A stretch of 64,000 bases of DNA, from the NCBI RefSeq assembly GCF_022808615.1, contig NZ_JAKZKS010000015.1, positions 17,319 to 81,318 on the forward strand, given 5' to 3'. The notes beneath the pieces are model-generated. The model searched no databases and had not been told where the DNA came from. It saw nothing but the letters and a program-made list of their open reading frames with translations. This document shows positions 45,273 through 54,433 of this stretch, in pieces; the first letter of the stretch is position 1; every line of letters begins with the position of its first letter. The position numbers and the translations under genes are program-made. Source of the DNA: Bacillus sp. FJAT-47783 (lineage in GTDB: Bacteria > Bacillota > Bacilli > Bacillales > Aeribacillaceae).

Positions 45273-45824
45273 TTAATAATATGGGGAAATTAATAAGTAA
45301 ACGAGCACCCCTGTAAAACTAACGTATAACCAGATTGGCATTGTCCATTTTACAATTTTTCGGTGCTTTTCAACTTGTCTTGTCATGCCCCAGAAAAAGG
45401 CAAATAATGCAAGTGGTACGATAATAGCAGCTAAAATGCTATGAGAAGTTAGAATGAATAAGTAAAACATTTTCTCAAAGCCTGCACCGCCGTGACGAGT
45501 AGGCTCTGTTGATAAGAAATGATACGTTAAATAAGAAATAAAGAAAAGCGCCGTTGATGAAAAGGCAGCAAAAATGAAATTGCGATGTACAGTAATATTT
45601 TTCTTTTTAATCGCAAAAAGGGCTGATAATAAGAATACAAATGTAAAACTGTTTAAAATCGCATTAATGCGAGGAAAAATGGTTAAATCAAAATGAACTT
45701 CTCCTCTATATCCAATAGGGGAAAAGAATAAAATTAAAATGATCGCATTTATAACGATTGAAAGACTCACAACGAGTGGCGTGAAGTTTTTTTGCTTACC
45801 AGTTTGGTTGTTTGTCTGTTCCAT
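45273..45824 (-). CDS. DUF420 membrane protein (YozB/CtaM-like)
   Basis: A 183-residue protein with five hydrophobic segments and conserved histidines in membrane-proximal positions (VHRNFI, YHFLSTEPTRHGG, TSHSILA, VEKHRKIVKW), the pattern of DUF420. The Staphylococcus aureus member CtaM is needed for maturation of haem-copper oxidase; a similar role here is inferred. ATG at 45824 follows AAGGAGCGGGACT; an upstream ATG lacks a ribosome site. Confidence 0.85.
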   Translation of the reverse strand: MEQTNNQTGKQKNFTPLVVSLSIVINAIILILFFSPIGYRGEVHFDLTIFPRINAILNSFTFVFLLSALFAIKKKNITVHRNFIFAAFSSTALFFISYLTYHFLSTEPTRHGGAGFEKMFYLFILTSHSILAAIIVPLALFAFFWGMTRQVEKHRKIVKWTMPIWLYVSFTGVLVYLLISPYY

Positions 45825-45977
45825 AGTCCCGCTCCTTAAGTTTTTTTTCATTCATTATCTATTCTACCATTTCATCCGAAAATGAAAAGTGACAGAGTCA
45901 TGAACATCCATTTTCGTTTTCTTCTAAAGGAAAAAATAAATAAATATGGTCTTGTCCAAAATCTTATATTAAAAAAA

Positions 45978-46006
45978 TTGTTAGAGAATGACAATTGTGA
46001 TACTAT
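45978..46006 (+). promoter_or_regulatory. Sigma-A promoter of the C39-like peptidase gene
   Basis: TTGTTA (45978-45983) and TACTAT (46001-46006) with a 17-base spacer. Confidence 0.6.
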
Positions 46007-46147
46007 GACAATCGGTGATTGATTTCAAGGAAAGTGAAACTTCATCCAACAAAATTTTGTTTATATTCGATGGGATGACTAAAAGTTCTTGTATCCTAAG
46101 AACGTGGGTGTCCGTCAAGAGTGGGATGAAAATTAGAGGTGAATGTA

Positions 46148-46888
46148 GTGAAGAAGTTTGTCTTGGTAAGCCTATTGACGATTATTTCGATCACAATAAT
46201 ATACGGGGCTATTTTTCAAAAAGGGGAGGAAATAATACGGGTTTGGGATCAAATAGTAACTGAGTTCAAAATGAATCGTGCTATTCAGAACGTATTACCG
46301 GTTCCTAAAAGTAAACAACTCGATGTTCCGTTAATCAATCAAATGGCTGCCCCACGTTTATATAACGGATGTGAAGTTACGAGCTTGGCGATGATTTTAC
46401 AATACCACGGTATCGTAGTTTCGAAAAATGAATTAGCTGAAAACGTTCCAACTGTTCCATTAACTTATAAAAATGGACTAAAGGGAAACCCGAATGAAGG
46501 GTTTGTTGGCGATATGGAAAATGGGCCTGGTCTATCTGTTTATCACAAGCCGATCTTTCAATTAGCTAAGCAATACGTAGGGAAGAGAGTACAAGATTTA
46601 ACAGGGAGTGAGCCAGAAGTCATTTACGAACAGATTCGAAAGGATTTACCGGTTTGGGTGATCGTCACGAATACGTTTCAACCCGTTCATAATTTTCAAA
46701 CATGGGAAACACCACAGGGGAAGATTGATATTACGTTTAGTGTACATAGTGTTGTTGTAACGGGATACGATGACAACTCTGTTTATGTAAACAACCCTTA
46801 TGGAGTGAAAAATCAAAAAGTGAGCAAAGCTTCCTTTGAAGAAGCTTGGATTCAAATAGGAAGGCAAGCGGTTGTTATTACAAAATAA
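46148..46888 (+). CDS. C39-like peptidase-family membrane-anchored protein
   Basis: A 246-residue protein with an N-terminal signal anchor (about residues 4-24) and a papain-fold peptidase C39-like domain: catalytic Cys in YNGCEVTSLAMIL, His in FSVHSVVVTGYD and the Asn of VNNPYG. This extracytoplasmic family is common in bacilli; substrates are generally unknown. GTG at 46148 is used because GAGGTG lies at good spacing; GTG at 46139 overlaps it. It converges on the type IV pilus operon and shares its terminator hairpin, but no functional tie is evident. Confidence 0.82.
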   Translation: MKKFVLVSLLTIISITIIYGAIFQKGEEIIRVWDQIVTEFKMNRAIQNVLPVPKSKQLDVPLINQMAAPRLYNGCEVTSLAMILQYHGIVVSKNELAENVPTVPLTYKNGLKGNPNEGFVGDMENGPGLSVYHKPIFQLAKQYVGKRVQDLTGSEPEVIYEQIRKDLPVWVIVTNTFQPVHNFQTWETPQGKIDITFSVHSVVVTGYDDNSVYVNNPYGVKNQKVSKASFEEAWIQIGRQAVVITK

Positions 46889-46922
46889 ACATCCACAATT
46901 AAGTCAAGTGTGGATGTTTATT
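46888..46922. terminator. Bidirectional terminator between C39 gene and pil operon
   Basis: AACATCCACA/TGTGGATGTT across an 11-base loop, then TATTT; it overlaps the ends of both flanking genes. Confidence 0.75.
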
Positions 46923-47607
46923 TAATAAGCGGATTCTTTTTATTACTTGGCTCCTCCACATCAATGCGTGGAGATTCATTCTTTAAGTCGTCTAATCCAG
47001 AGGCATAAAATGCAGAAAATGTGAGTTGGAAGGAGAAATAATCTTGATTTTCTTCTTCAATATATGTTAATTCATCAACGATTACAATGCGATCACTTGC
47101 TTCTAAAGTTTTTATAAATGTCGTCATCTCCTCGTAATTATCTGCATGGACGAGTACAGAAATCGTTGCATTCTCAAGTGAAGCGGTTAATTTGGCTTCC
47201 GCTTCCTTACTCGTTTCTGTATCTTGTTTAAAATTTAATTCAAGCTCCTCAACATTTGTTGAAGTTTTATCCGTATCTTCCTCTGTAACGACTTCATACG
47301 ATTCTATAATGGTATTAGATACGGTTTTTGCCTCTTCTAATTCGGCTAATAGCTGATCATATAAGGGCTCAACAGGAACTTGTTTTTGTAACTCAAAGGA
47401 GTTTTTTCCTTGCTGAACATGCGATGATCGTTCTTTCTCCACAGTCTCTAATAACTTTTTTTCAATTATTAACGCTTCTTCTGCTTGTACTTTACGTTCC
47501 TTTAAGGGCTGAATGATTAAAAATTGCATCATGACGAAAAATATGCAAATGACAATGATGATGAAACTTAAATAAGTGAGTTGCTTTTTGGAAATACGGA
47601 GGTTCAT
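46918..47607 (-). CDS. pilO: Type IV pilus inner-membrane platform protein PilO
   Basis: A 229-residue bitopic protein: short cytoplasmic N-terminus, one membrane segment (about residues 10-32), a coiled coil (about 36-65) and an extracytoplasmic ferredoxin-like domain with an unusual acidic insertion (about 105-140). Position after pilM and pilN and the membrane-plus-coiled-coil layout identify it as PilO, partner of PilN in the alignment subcomplex. Sequence alone is weakly conserved. It overlaps pilN by four bases (ATGA) and ends the operon. Confidence 0.85.
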   Translation of the reverse strand: MNLRISKKQLTYLSFIIIVICIFFVMMQFLIIQPLKERKVQAEEALIIEKKLLETVEKERSSHVQQGKNSFELQKQVPVEPLYDQLLAELEEAKTVSNTIIESYEVVTEEDTDKTSTNVEELELNFKQDTETSKEAEAKLTASLENATISVLVHADNYEEMTTFIKTLEASDRIVIVDELTYIEEENQDYFSFQLTFSAFYASGLDDLKNESPRIDVEEPSNKKNPLIK

Positions 47608-48191
47608 TCAGACTCCTCCTTTTTCAATTGTTGTAAAGCTGATTTATTAATCGTCACTTCAAAAGTAGCAATGTATTCAGATAGTGTATTGTGATTGTCT
47701 GTTTCATCCGTTCGGATAGCTTCTACTTGTAAAAGTTTTACATCATCTGTCCACGGTTCATCATATAAGTGTCGATAATAAAAGCCAGCGTCGACTTCTT
47801 TTTCAATCTGAATCGATACCGTTACAATATTTTCGGCTAAATGAAATTCGACAAAAACACTAGATGGTGGTAAATGGGCAGTAAGACGATTTAATAAATC
47901 AATCGTGTTTAGCTGATACGATTTGGCCGATTCGACGAAAGATTCCAATTGTCGAATGCTTTCCTCATTAGAAGTAGAAACAGTTTTTCTCTTTTTTTCA
48001 AGCTCTATACGCTCAGCTTCAAGTGTTACCACTTGATTTTGAATTTGCACGACTTCTTTTTGTAAATGGACATATTGATAATAAAAGGTTATACCAATAC
48101 TGGCAACAAAAAGGATAAGGATTACAATGAAAAAGAGAAATGATGGCTTTTTCGGTTCTTTTTTTTGGAGTAAATTAATTTCGATTAACAT
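47604..48191 (-). CDS. pilN: Type IV pilus assembly protein PilN
   Basis: A 195-residue PilN: the N-terminal cytoplasmic INLLQKKEPKK motif that docks into PilM, a membrane segment (about residues 17-39), a coiled coil and a small periplasmic-type domain. The INLL motif is the best diagnostic. It overlaps pilM by one base and pilO by four, so the three are coupled. Confidence 0.9.
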   Translation of the reverse strand: MLIEINLLQKKEPKKPSFLFFIVILILFVASIGITFYYQYVHLQKEVVQIQNQVVTLEAERIELEKKRKTVSTSNEESIRQLESFVESAKSYQLNTIDLLNRLTAHLPPSSVFVEFHLAENIVTVSIQIEKEVDAGFYYRHLYDEPWTDDVKLLQVEAIRTDETDNHNTLSEYIATFEVTINKSALQQLKKEESE

Positions 48192-49186
48192 TAGTTTCCC
48201 TCTCTAACTGCTAAGCCTAGAGCACTAAACCATTTCGGTTGTATTGTATCTTTTTGACTCGTTTGAATAAACTCTTCAGAGATTGTGACAATCGGCATCG
48301 TGAAACGATTTTTCATCGTGTCTTTAATTTTATAAAAAAACGGGTGGTCTCCAGAAAGGAGTAGTTTCGTAATTTCTTGTGTGCCATTATGTATGGAAAA
48401 TTGATAAAACCTAAGAATGCGCTCGATTTCGATAAAGATGTCTTCAATAGCAGATAACACGAGCACTTCCTTACATTCAGTTAAGTCAAGTAAAGAGCCA
48501 TTTTCTACAATTTTTGCTTTCCAAGCTTCCTCCATATAAGGGATGGGAAATTGCTGCATGAAAGAAGGACGATCTTCATCAAAAATACTAACCGTGATCG
48601 TTTTCATATTCATTTGAATCAATAAATAATGTTCATTTGCTGATGTTAGTTGAAAGTGATGAAATAATCGATATTGGCAAAGCGGTGATATATCCGCAAC
48701 AGTTGGATTTGTCCGCTGTTCTTTTAATTCGTTTTGAAATGAATGAACCACTTCTTTCGGTGCTGCTACAAGCAGAACTTTTTTCTTCTCCTCATTTTGC
48801 CTCAAAACAGCTGCATCTATGATCGGTTGATCAAATGGAAGGTGAATGGAGTGATCCAATTCAAAGTAAAGATGACCTATGATTTCATCATCTGGAACAT
48901 CCGCTGGAACATCATCTGTACGTACGACAACCGCTGCATCAGGAAGTATAAAACGAATCGCTTTTCTTTTTAAGCGCCATTTCTGAATGCAAGTTGCTAA
49001 AATAGTTGAAAATGCTTCTTGATCGACAATCCGTCCATGTTGAATAATACCTTCTTCTAAATAATGTTCACCAAAATGAGAAACGACAAGTGGCTCTTTA
49101 CTTTTAAGCTCAACATAGCGAATACAATCGTCTTTGATTTCTACATTTACAACATTCCCTTTGGAAATTAAGGAAGAAATTCTCAT
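48191..49186 (-). CDS. pilM: Type IV pilus actin-like ATPase PilM
   Basis: A 331-residue cytoplasmic protein with the FtsA/PilM actin-like fold: first strand VVNVEIKDDCIRYVEL, RFILPDAAVVVRTDDVP, and a C-terminal LLLSGDHPFFYKI stretch equivalent to the adenosine motif. It is somewhat diverged: the usual Gly-rich phosphate loops are poor, so ATP binding may be weak. It would hold the PilN-PilO complex at the pilus base. Located 18 bases after pilD. Confidence 0.88.
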   Translation of the reverse strand: MRISSLISKGNVVNVEIKDDCIRYVELKSKEPLVVSHFGEHYLEEGIIQHGRIVDQEAFSTILATCIQKWRLKRKAIRFILPDAAVVVRTDDVPADVPDDEIIGHLYFELDHSIHLPFDQPIIDAAVLRQNEEKKKVLLVAAPKEVVHSFQNELKEQRTNPTVADISPLCQYRLFHHFQLTSANEHYLLIQMNMKTITVSIFDEDRPSFMQQFPIPYMEEAWKAKIVENGSLLDLTECKEVLVLSAIEDIFIEIERILRFYQFSIHNGTQEITKLLLSGDHPFFYKIKDTMKNRFTMPIVTISEEFIQTSQKDTIQPKWFSALGLAVREGN

Positions 49187-49204
49187 AATTTGTCACCTAT
49201 CTCT

Positions 49205-49957
49205 TTATTGTAACCATTGTAAGTACCAGTGCAATAGTTCGTCTTGAAAAAAGTAAGCAATCAGCCCGCCAATACTGATAAAGGGACCAAACGGAATGGC
49301 TGATTTTCGGTGTAGTTTTTTTACAAGCATTCCTGCGATGCTAAAAATGGTCCCGATAATTGTTGCAAGGAAAAACGTAAGTAAAACGCCTTTCATTCCG
49401 AGTGCAACTCCAAGAACCGTCATTAACTTTATATCTCCGCCCCCCATCCCGCCTTTACTAAGGACGGCGATGACATATAAAAGAATGAACCCTAAGAAAG
49501 CCCCTAACAGGGAATCATACCAAGGAGAAAGAGGGATGAATAAACGCTCAAATGACAATAAAAGAAAAAAGAATAGTAAGATGCTATTTGGGATGAGCAT
49601 ATACGATAAATCGCTCACCGAAATGATTAATAAAAGAGATACGAGCGTTAAGCTAACGAGTAGCTCCGCTTCCCATCCTATTTTATAAAGAGAAAAGATA
49701 AACAACAAGCCGGTGAGAGCTTCCACGATCGGATAAATGACAGAAAGCTTCGCTCCACAATGTCGGCATTTTCCTTTTTGAAATACAAATGAAAAAATCG
49801 GAATGAGTTCATACCATGACAATGTCGTTTCACACTGTGAACAGGCAGAGCGAGGGGTGACGATCGACATTTTCTTTGGCACGCGGAGCCCAACGACATT
49901 AAAAAATGAACCGAACGTAATGCCAACGATAAATAAATAGAGATAAATGAAAAGCAT
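49205..49957 (-). CDS. pilD: Prepilin peptidase PilD
   Basis: A 250-residue aspartic membrane peptidase that cleaves and N-methylates prepilins. The N-terminal methylase part has a zinc tetracysteine (SACSQC and KCRHCG); the catalytic aspartates are in ISVSDLSYMLIPN and GGMGGGDIKLM. Eight hydrophobic segments. ATG at 49957 follows AAGGAGTTAGAAAAG; earlier in-frame ATGs overlap that site. It is distinct from the competence peptidase ComC that bacilli normally carry elsewhere. Confidence 0.94.
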   Translation of the reverse strand: MLFIYLYLFIVGITFGSFFNVVGLRVPKKMSIVTPRSACSQCETTLSWYELIPIFSFVFQKGKCRHCGAKLSVIYPIVEALTGLLFIFSLYKIGWEAELLVSLTLVSLLLIISVSDLSYMLIPNSILLFFFLLLSFERLFIPLSPWYDSLLGAFLGFILLYVIAVLSKGGMGGGDIKLMTVLGVALGMKGVLLTFFLATIIGTIFSIAGMLVKKLHRKSAIPFGPFISIGGLIAYFFQDELLHWYLQWLQ

Positions 49958-50007
49958 CTTTTCTAACTCCTTCATATGTAAAACAAAATAACAAAACAAA
50001 CATTTGT

Positions 50008-50039
50008 AAAAAAGCGTGGCAATTGCACCACGCTTTTTT
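50008..50039 (-). terminator. Terminator between pilA and pilD
   Basis: AAAAAAGCGTGG/CCACGCTTTTTT around an eight-base loop, with a T run on the minus strand. It would cut most transcripts after pilA, so the major pilin would be made in excess of PilD and PilMNO. Confidence 0.85.
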
Positions 50040-50050
50040 ACAATTACTTA

Positions 50051-50500
50051 CTACTTTCCAGTCCCAATCGTTGTTGCTTCGTCACCACTAGTGTCTTTAT
50101 TAATGTCCTTCAATGTTGCATTCGAGAAAGTTAACGTCACTTTGCCCGCTTCAGCTGCACCACTAATGGTTAGTTCGTTTTTAGCATTATAGGTTACCGT
50201 TGGCTCTGTTGACCATTCTGTTCCAGCTTCTTCTAAATAGCCACCCTCAATTAATGCATCTTTAGTTAACGAAATGGAAGACGTATCATCCTTTGACTTC
50301 ACATTTTGTTCAATCACGTAAAGTTTCGCTGCATTTAAGACGGCGATTGCATCGGCTTTTACCCCATCTTCCTTTGATTTTTGAATAATGTTCCCGATGG
50401 ATGGAACGGCTACTGCTGCGATAATCCCTAAGATGACAATAACTGCGAGTAATTCGACGAGTGTTAAACCTCGCTCGTTGTTAAAGTACTTTTTTACCAT
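50051..50500 (-). CDS. pilA: Major type IV pilin
   Basis: A 149-residue prepilin. The short basic leader ends in NERG; cleavage after Gly gives a mature N-terminus LTLVELLAVIVILGIIAAVAV with Glu at +5, then an amphipathic alpha-helix and a C-terminal globular head rich in Thr, Ser and Gly without cysteines. The absence of a disulfide loop is like Gram-positive pilins. AGGAGGAGAAACAA precedes ATG at 50500. It lies between pilC and a terminator, consistent with high expression of the structural subunit. Confidence 0.93.
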   Translation of the reverse strand: MVKKYFNNERGLTLVELLAVIVILGIIAAVAVPSIGNIIQKSKEDGVKADAIAVLNAAKLYVIEQNVKSKDDTSSISLTKDALIEGGYLEEAGTEWSTEPTVTYNAKNELTISGAAEAGKVTLTFSNATLKDINKDTSGDEATTIGTGK

Positions 50501-50519
50501 TTGTTTCTCCTCCTACTTC

Positions 50520-51728
50520 TTATTGTATCGTATTAAATATCGTAAACATTGGAACGACAATTGCGAGGACAATTGTGCCAACGATTACAGCTAACAAAAG
50601 AATCATCACCGGTTCAATTAACGCTTTAAACTGTTCGGTCGCTGTTTCGACCTCCGCTTCATAAAAGTCAGCTACTTTATGAAGCATATAGTCAAGCGAC
50701 CCAGTTTTTTCCCCAATTGTGATCATTTGCACGACTAAAGGAGGGATAATCCAATGATTTTTCATCGGATCGGCCAACGAATCCCCTGTTTCAAGTGATG
50801 CTCTTGCTTGGCGTAAAACCGAAGAGATGATTTCATTTCCGACGATTCTCTCTGTTAATACGAGAGAATCTAAAATTGGCACAGAATTTTCAAGTAATGA
50901 GGCAAAAGTCCTAGAAAAACGTGCGATTAGCGCTTTTTGATACAATTTACCTATCAATGGCATTTTGATTATAACATAATCAATGTAGATTCTTGTTGTT
51001 TTTTTGTAAAAAAATAGTGACAATAGTATAAAAATAGTAATGGCAATGAAAAACACAAGCCATAGGTGGGTTAAAATCCAATCGCTGATTGAAATAATCG
51101 TTTTTGTAATGAGCGGTAATTCACTATCAAACTGTGAAAATAGCTCCTCAAAGGTCGGGATAACATAAACGAGTAAAAACGAGACGATGAGAAGAGTAAT
51201 GATCCCGATTACCGTTGGATATGTAAGTGCTGACTGTAGCTTTTTTTTCGTCCGATATTGTTTGTCATAATAATCGGCTAAGCGTTCAAGCGTTGTATCC
51301 ATCGTTCCACTTGCTTCTCCTGCTAAGAGCATATTAATAAAAAGGGGAGAAAAAATATGTGGATGATGACTGCAAGCCGCTGATAGCGAAGAACCTTCGC
51401 GTAATTCGACTTCAATTTGCGCGAGTGTTTTTTTTAACACTTTGCTTTCGGTTTGAGAGCTTAAAATGTTCGTTCCTTCTACAATGGATACACCAGAGCG
51501 AATTAATGTGGCAAATTGGCGTAAAAAAACAATAAAGTCAATCGGTTTGACGGGATTGCCAATATAAATGTCTTTTGTCCATATCGATTTGGTTTTATGT
51601 TCTGCACGTAGGAGACGGAGTCCATTTTCTTTTAATTTTTGAGTTAATATTTGTTTCGAGGTTGCTTCCATTACCCCTTGATGAATTTTTCCTTTTCGAT
51701 CGCGCGCTTCGTATTTAAATTGTGGCAT
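50520..51728 (-). CDS. pilC: Type IV pilus platform protein PilC
   Basis: A 402-residue polytopic platform protein of the GspF/PilC family: two T2SSF domains (about residues 65-190 and 270-395) with three hydrophobic helices. Family stretches IDFIVFLRQFATLIRSG, LAGEASGTMDTTLERLADYY and MITIGEKTGSLDYMLHKVADFYE are present. ATG at 51728 is favoured because GAGGAG is eight bases upstream; an ATG at 51734 is too close. The start overlaps pilT by 14 bases. Confidence 0.94.
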   Translation of the reverse strand: MPQFKYEARDRKGKIHQGVMEATSKQILTQKLKENGLRLLRAEHKTKSIWTKDIYIGNPVKPIDFIVFLRQFATLIRSGVSIVEGTNILSSQTESKVLKKTLAQIEVELREGSSLSAACSHHPHIFSPLFINMLLAGEASGTMDTTLERLADYYDKQYRTKKKLQSALTYPTVIGIITLLIVSFLLVYVIPTFEELFSQFDSELPLITKTIISISDWILTHLWLVFFIAITIFILLSLFFYKKTTRIYIDYVIIKMPLIGKLYQKALIARFSRTFASLLENSVPILDSLVLTERIVGNEIISSVLRQARASLETGDSLADPMKNHWIIPPLVVQMITIGEKTGSLDYMLHKVADFYEAEVETATEQFKALIEPVMILLLAVIVGTIVLAIVVPMFTIFNTIQ

Positions 51729-52764
51729 GGCCATTCTCCTCTAATACACGACGAATCGCTTCGTAAGATACGAGTTGCTCCTTCATTAATTGTTTCACAT
51801 GCATTTGCATCGTTTGCATCCCTTGTTCACGTGATGTTTGGATGACATTCCGAAGCTGATGGAGCTTTTGGTTTCGAATCAAATTGCTCACACTATGGTT
51901 GTTCATTAAGATTTCCAATGCGGCAATACGACCTCTTCCATTTTGTAAAGGGAAGAGGCGCTGTGAAATAATAGAAACGAGTACGGTGGCAAGTTGATAG
52001 CGAATTTGTTCTTGTTGATTAGCTGGAAATACGTCGACAATCCGCTCAATTGTTGCTGGCGCACTCATCGTGTGTAAAGTGCCGAATACTAAATGTCCGG
52101 TCTCCGCTGCGGAAATGGCGGTGACAATTGTTTCTAAATCACGGAGCTCACCGACTAAAATGACATCCGGGTCTTGTCGTAAAGCCGCGCGTAGCCCAGT
52201 TGAAAATTTCCTTGTATCTGTTCCAATTTCACGTTGATCAATAATACATTGAATATTTTCGTGCACATATTCAATCGGATCTTCTAATGTAATAATATGC
52301 TTTGCTTCGGTACGGTTAATAAAATCGATCATCGCCGCAAGCGTTGTTGACTTACCGCTTCCGGTTGGTCCTGTTACTAAAACAAGGCCTTGTGACTTTT
52401 CAGCAACACGTTTTAGAATAGGCGGAAGGTATAATTCGTCAATTGATGGAATTTGATTTGGAATTAAACGAATCGCTGCGGAAACGCCTCCTCGTTTTTT
52501 ATACACATTCAAGCGAAAGCGGGAGATATTCTCTAACTCATACGAGAAATCCACTTCTCCGAGCGTTTCAAATTGATGGGATAGCTCTTTTCCCATAATG
52601 TCTTTCATCGATAATATTAATTCTTGCTCCGTGAGCGGAATTGCCTCATTTTGGCGAAGTTTTCCGTGAATGCGAAAAATCGGTGGTCGATTCGCTGATA
52701 AATGGACATCCGATGCTTTCAAGTCGTGTGCCCGAGTTAATATTGAATGAATCATTTGTTTCAT
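51715..52764 (-). CDS. pilT: Pilus retraction ATPase PilT
   Basis: A 349-residue hexameric ATPase driving pilus retraction. Walker A GPTGSGKSTT, the Asp box, Walker B region VILVGELRDLET, His box (TGHLVFGTLHT) and the C-terminal PilT-specific AALEILMNNHSVSNLIRNQKLHQL segment separate it from assembly ATPases. The N-terminal domain begins KASDVHLSANRPP. GAGGG six bases before ATG. A PilT gene implies dynamic pili for twitching or DNA uptake; Com systems of bacilli lack it. Confidence 0.95.
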   Translation of the reverse strand: MKQMIHSILTRAHDLKASDVHLSANRPPIFRIHGKLRQNEAIPLTEQELILSMKDIMGKELSHQFETLGEVDFSYELENISRFRLNVYKKRGGVSAAIRLIPNQIPSIDELYLPPILKRVAEKSQGLVLVTGPTGSGKSTTLAAMIDFINRTEAKHIITLEDPIEYVHENIQCIIDQREIGTDTRKFSTGLRAALRQDPDVILVGELRDLETIVTAISAAETGHLVFGTLHTMSAPATIERIVDVFPANQQEQIRYQLATVLVSIISQRLFPLQNGRGRIAALEILMNNHSVSNLIRNQKLHQLRNVIQTSREQGMQTMQMHVKQLMKEQLVSYEAIRRVLEENGHATI

Positions 52765-52774
52765 GCATATCCCT

Positions 52775-54433
52775 CTATTCTAACGCAACGCGTAATAATT
52801 CTTCCGTTGTCGTAATCCCTTCTGCGACTTTCATGAGCCCGTCTTCAAAAAGAAAATTGAATCCATTTTTGATCGCGATGTCACGAATTTCACTCATTTG
52901 TGCGACGTTTAAAATGCCGTTGCGAATTTCTTCGGACATTTCCAGAACTTCGTGAATCGCCGTTCTTCCTTTGTAACCTGTCATATGACAAGTTGGACAG
53001 CCTTTCCCGCGGTAAACGTGATGAAGGTTAATCCCGTGTTGGCTGAAAATTTGCTTTTCACGCTCACTCGGTTCGACGCTTTCTTTACAATCGCGACAAA
53101 TTTTACGAATGAGTCGTTGCGACAGAACACCGCTTAAGGAAGAACCAATTAAAAACGGTTCAATACCTAAATCTTTTAAACGACCAATCGTGCCGATGGC
53201 GTCATTCGTATGGAGGGTAGAAAAGACTAAGTGACCGGTCATCGCCGCACGAATCGCCATTTCTGCCGTTTCTAAGTCGCGGATCTCACCGATCATAATG
53301 ATATTCGGGTCTTGGCGCAAAATCGCACGTAACCCGGTTGCAAATGTTAAGCCGATTTTTGGATTAATTTGGATTTGGTTAATGCCGTCAATTTGGTATT
53401 CGACTGGATCTTCAATCGTAATAATATTATGTTTTTCATCATTTAAAATGTTGAGCGCTGAATACATCGTTGACGTTTTTCCACTCCCAGTTGGGCCGGT
53501 AATTAAAATAATACCATGTGGCTTTTTGAGCATTTGCATAAAACGGGCTAAGTTTTCGTTCGAAAAGCCAAGTTGCTCAATATCATTGATGGTTGAACCG
53601 AAATCTAGTATCCGAATAACGATTTTCTCGCCAAAAATCGTCGGCAATGTACTAATCCGCAAATCTACTTTACGAAAATCAAGGTCCACTTTAATACGCC
53701 CGTCTTGTGGTAACCGTTGCTCGGTAATATTTAAGTTCGCCATAATTTTCACCCGTGTTATTAAATGGGCTTGAATTTGCTTTGGTAGTAACCGTTCGGT
53801 GCGTAACGTTCCGTCAACGCGAAAGCGAACGACGATTTTTTGTTCTTGCGGATCGAGATGAATGTCGCTTGCGTTTTGTACAATGGCTTGCTGAATCAGC
53901 TGATTGACAAGCTTGACAATCGGTGAATCTCCATCTTCTATATTCTCGACCGCCGTGTTTGCGATCATGTGATCTTCCATCCATTCTTCATCAAATTCTT
54001 CGATATCATAAAGCTTGTTTAAACTTCTGATGATATCATCCTTTGTTGCAATCACTGGTTCAATAGTAAAGCCAGTTGTCAGACGTAAATCGTTAATGAC
54101 GAAATAGTCCATCGGGTCGACCATCGCGACAAATAGTTTTCCGCCTTCTTTTTTAAGGGGGATGACAGAATTTCGTTTGGCAAAATCTTTCGTGATAAGC
54201 TTCGTAAGCGATATGTCAAAAGGGTAGTTATACAAGCTAACGTGTGGAATTCCTAATTGGAATTCTAATACTTCCACGAGCTGAAGTTCTGTAATATACC
54301 CTTTTTGTAACAAAACGTCTCCGAGTTTTTGTCCGGGTTCCTTTTCGGCTAACGCTTGTTGCAGTTGTTCCTCGGTAATCATCCCGCTATTTACTAACAA
54401 ATCCCCTAAACGCTTTGGTTTTTGTCGATTCAT
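52775..54433 (-). CDS. pilB: Pilus extension ATPase PilB
   Basis: A 552-residue assembly ATPase. Domains in order: N-terminal MshEN/GspE-N domains (about residues 1-150), linker, NTD with ASDIHLDPQ, and the C-terminal RecA-like domain with Walker A GPTGSGKTSTMY, Walker B IIMIGEIRDLET and the zinc tetracysteine CRDCKES..CPTCHMTGY. It overlaps the VanW-domain gene by four bases (ATGA), so the two are coupled. Confidence 0.95.
   Translation of the reverse strand: MNRQKPKRLGDLLVNSGMITEEQLQQALAEKEPGQKLGDVLLQKGYITELQLVEVLEFQLGIPHVSLYNYPFDISLTKLITKDFAKRNSVIPLKKEGGKLFVAMVDPMDYFVINDLRLTTGFTIEPVIATKDDIIRSLNKLYDIEEFDEEWMEDHMIANTAVENIEDGDSPIVKLVNQLIQQAIVQNASDIHLDPQEQKIVVRFRVDGTLRTERLLPKQIQAHLITRVKIMANLNITEQRLPQDGRIKVDLDFRKVDLRISTLPTIFGEKIVIRILDFGSTINDIEQLGFSNENLARFMQMLKKPHGIILITGPTGSGKTSTMYSALNILNDEKHNIITIEDPVEYQIDGINQIQINPKIGLTFATGLRAILRQDPNIIMIGEIRDLETAEMAIRAAMTGHLVFSTLHTNDAIGTIGRLKDLGIEPFLIGSSLSGVLSQRLIRKICRDCKESVEPSEREKQIFSQHGINLHHVYRGKGCPTCHMTGYKGRTAIHEVLEMSEEIRNGILNVAQMSEIRDIAIKNGFNFLFEDGLMKVAEGITTTEELLRVALE

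Noticed and set aside
53298..53774. 158-codon frame antisense to pilB
   Set aside because: Shadow of a strongly conserved coding region on the other strand; no independent support.
46918..54433. Reading the pil operon as the comG competence operon
   Set aside because: comG lacks PilT, PilM, PilN and PilO and does not carry an embedded prepilin peptidase; this locus has all of them.
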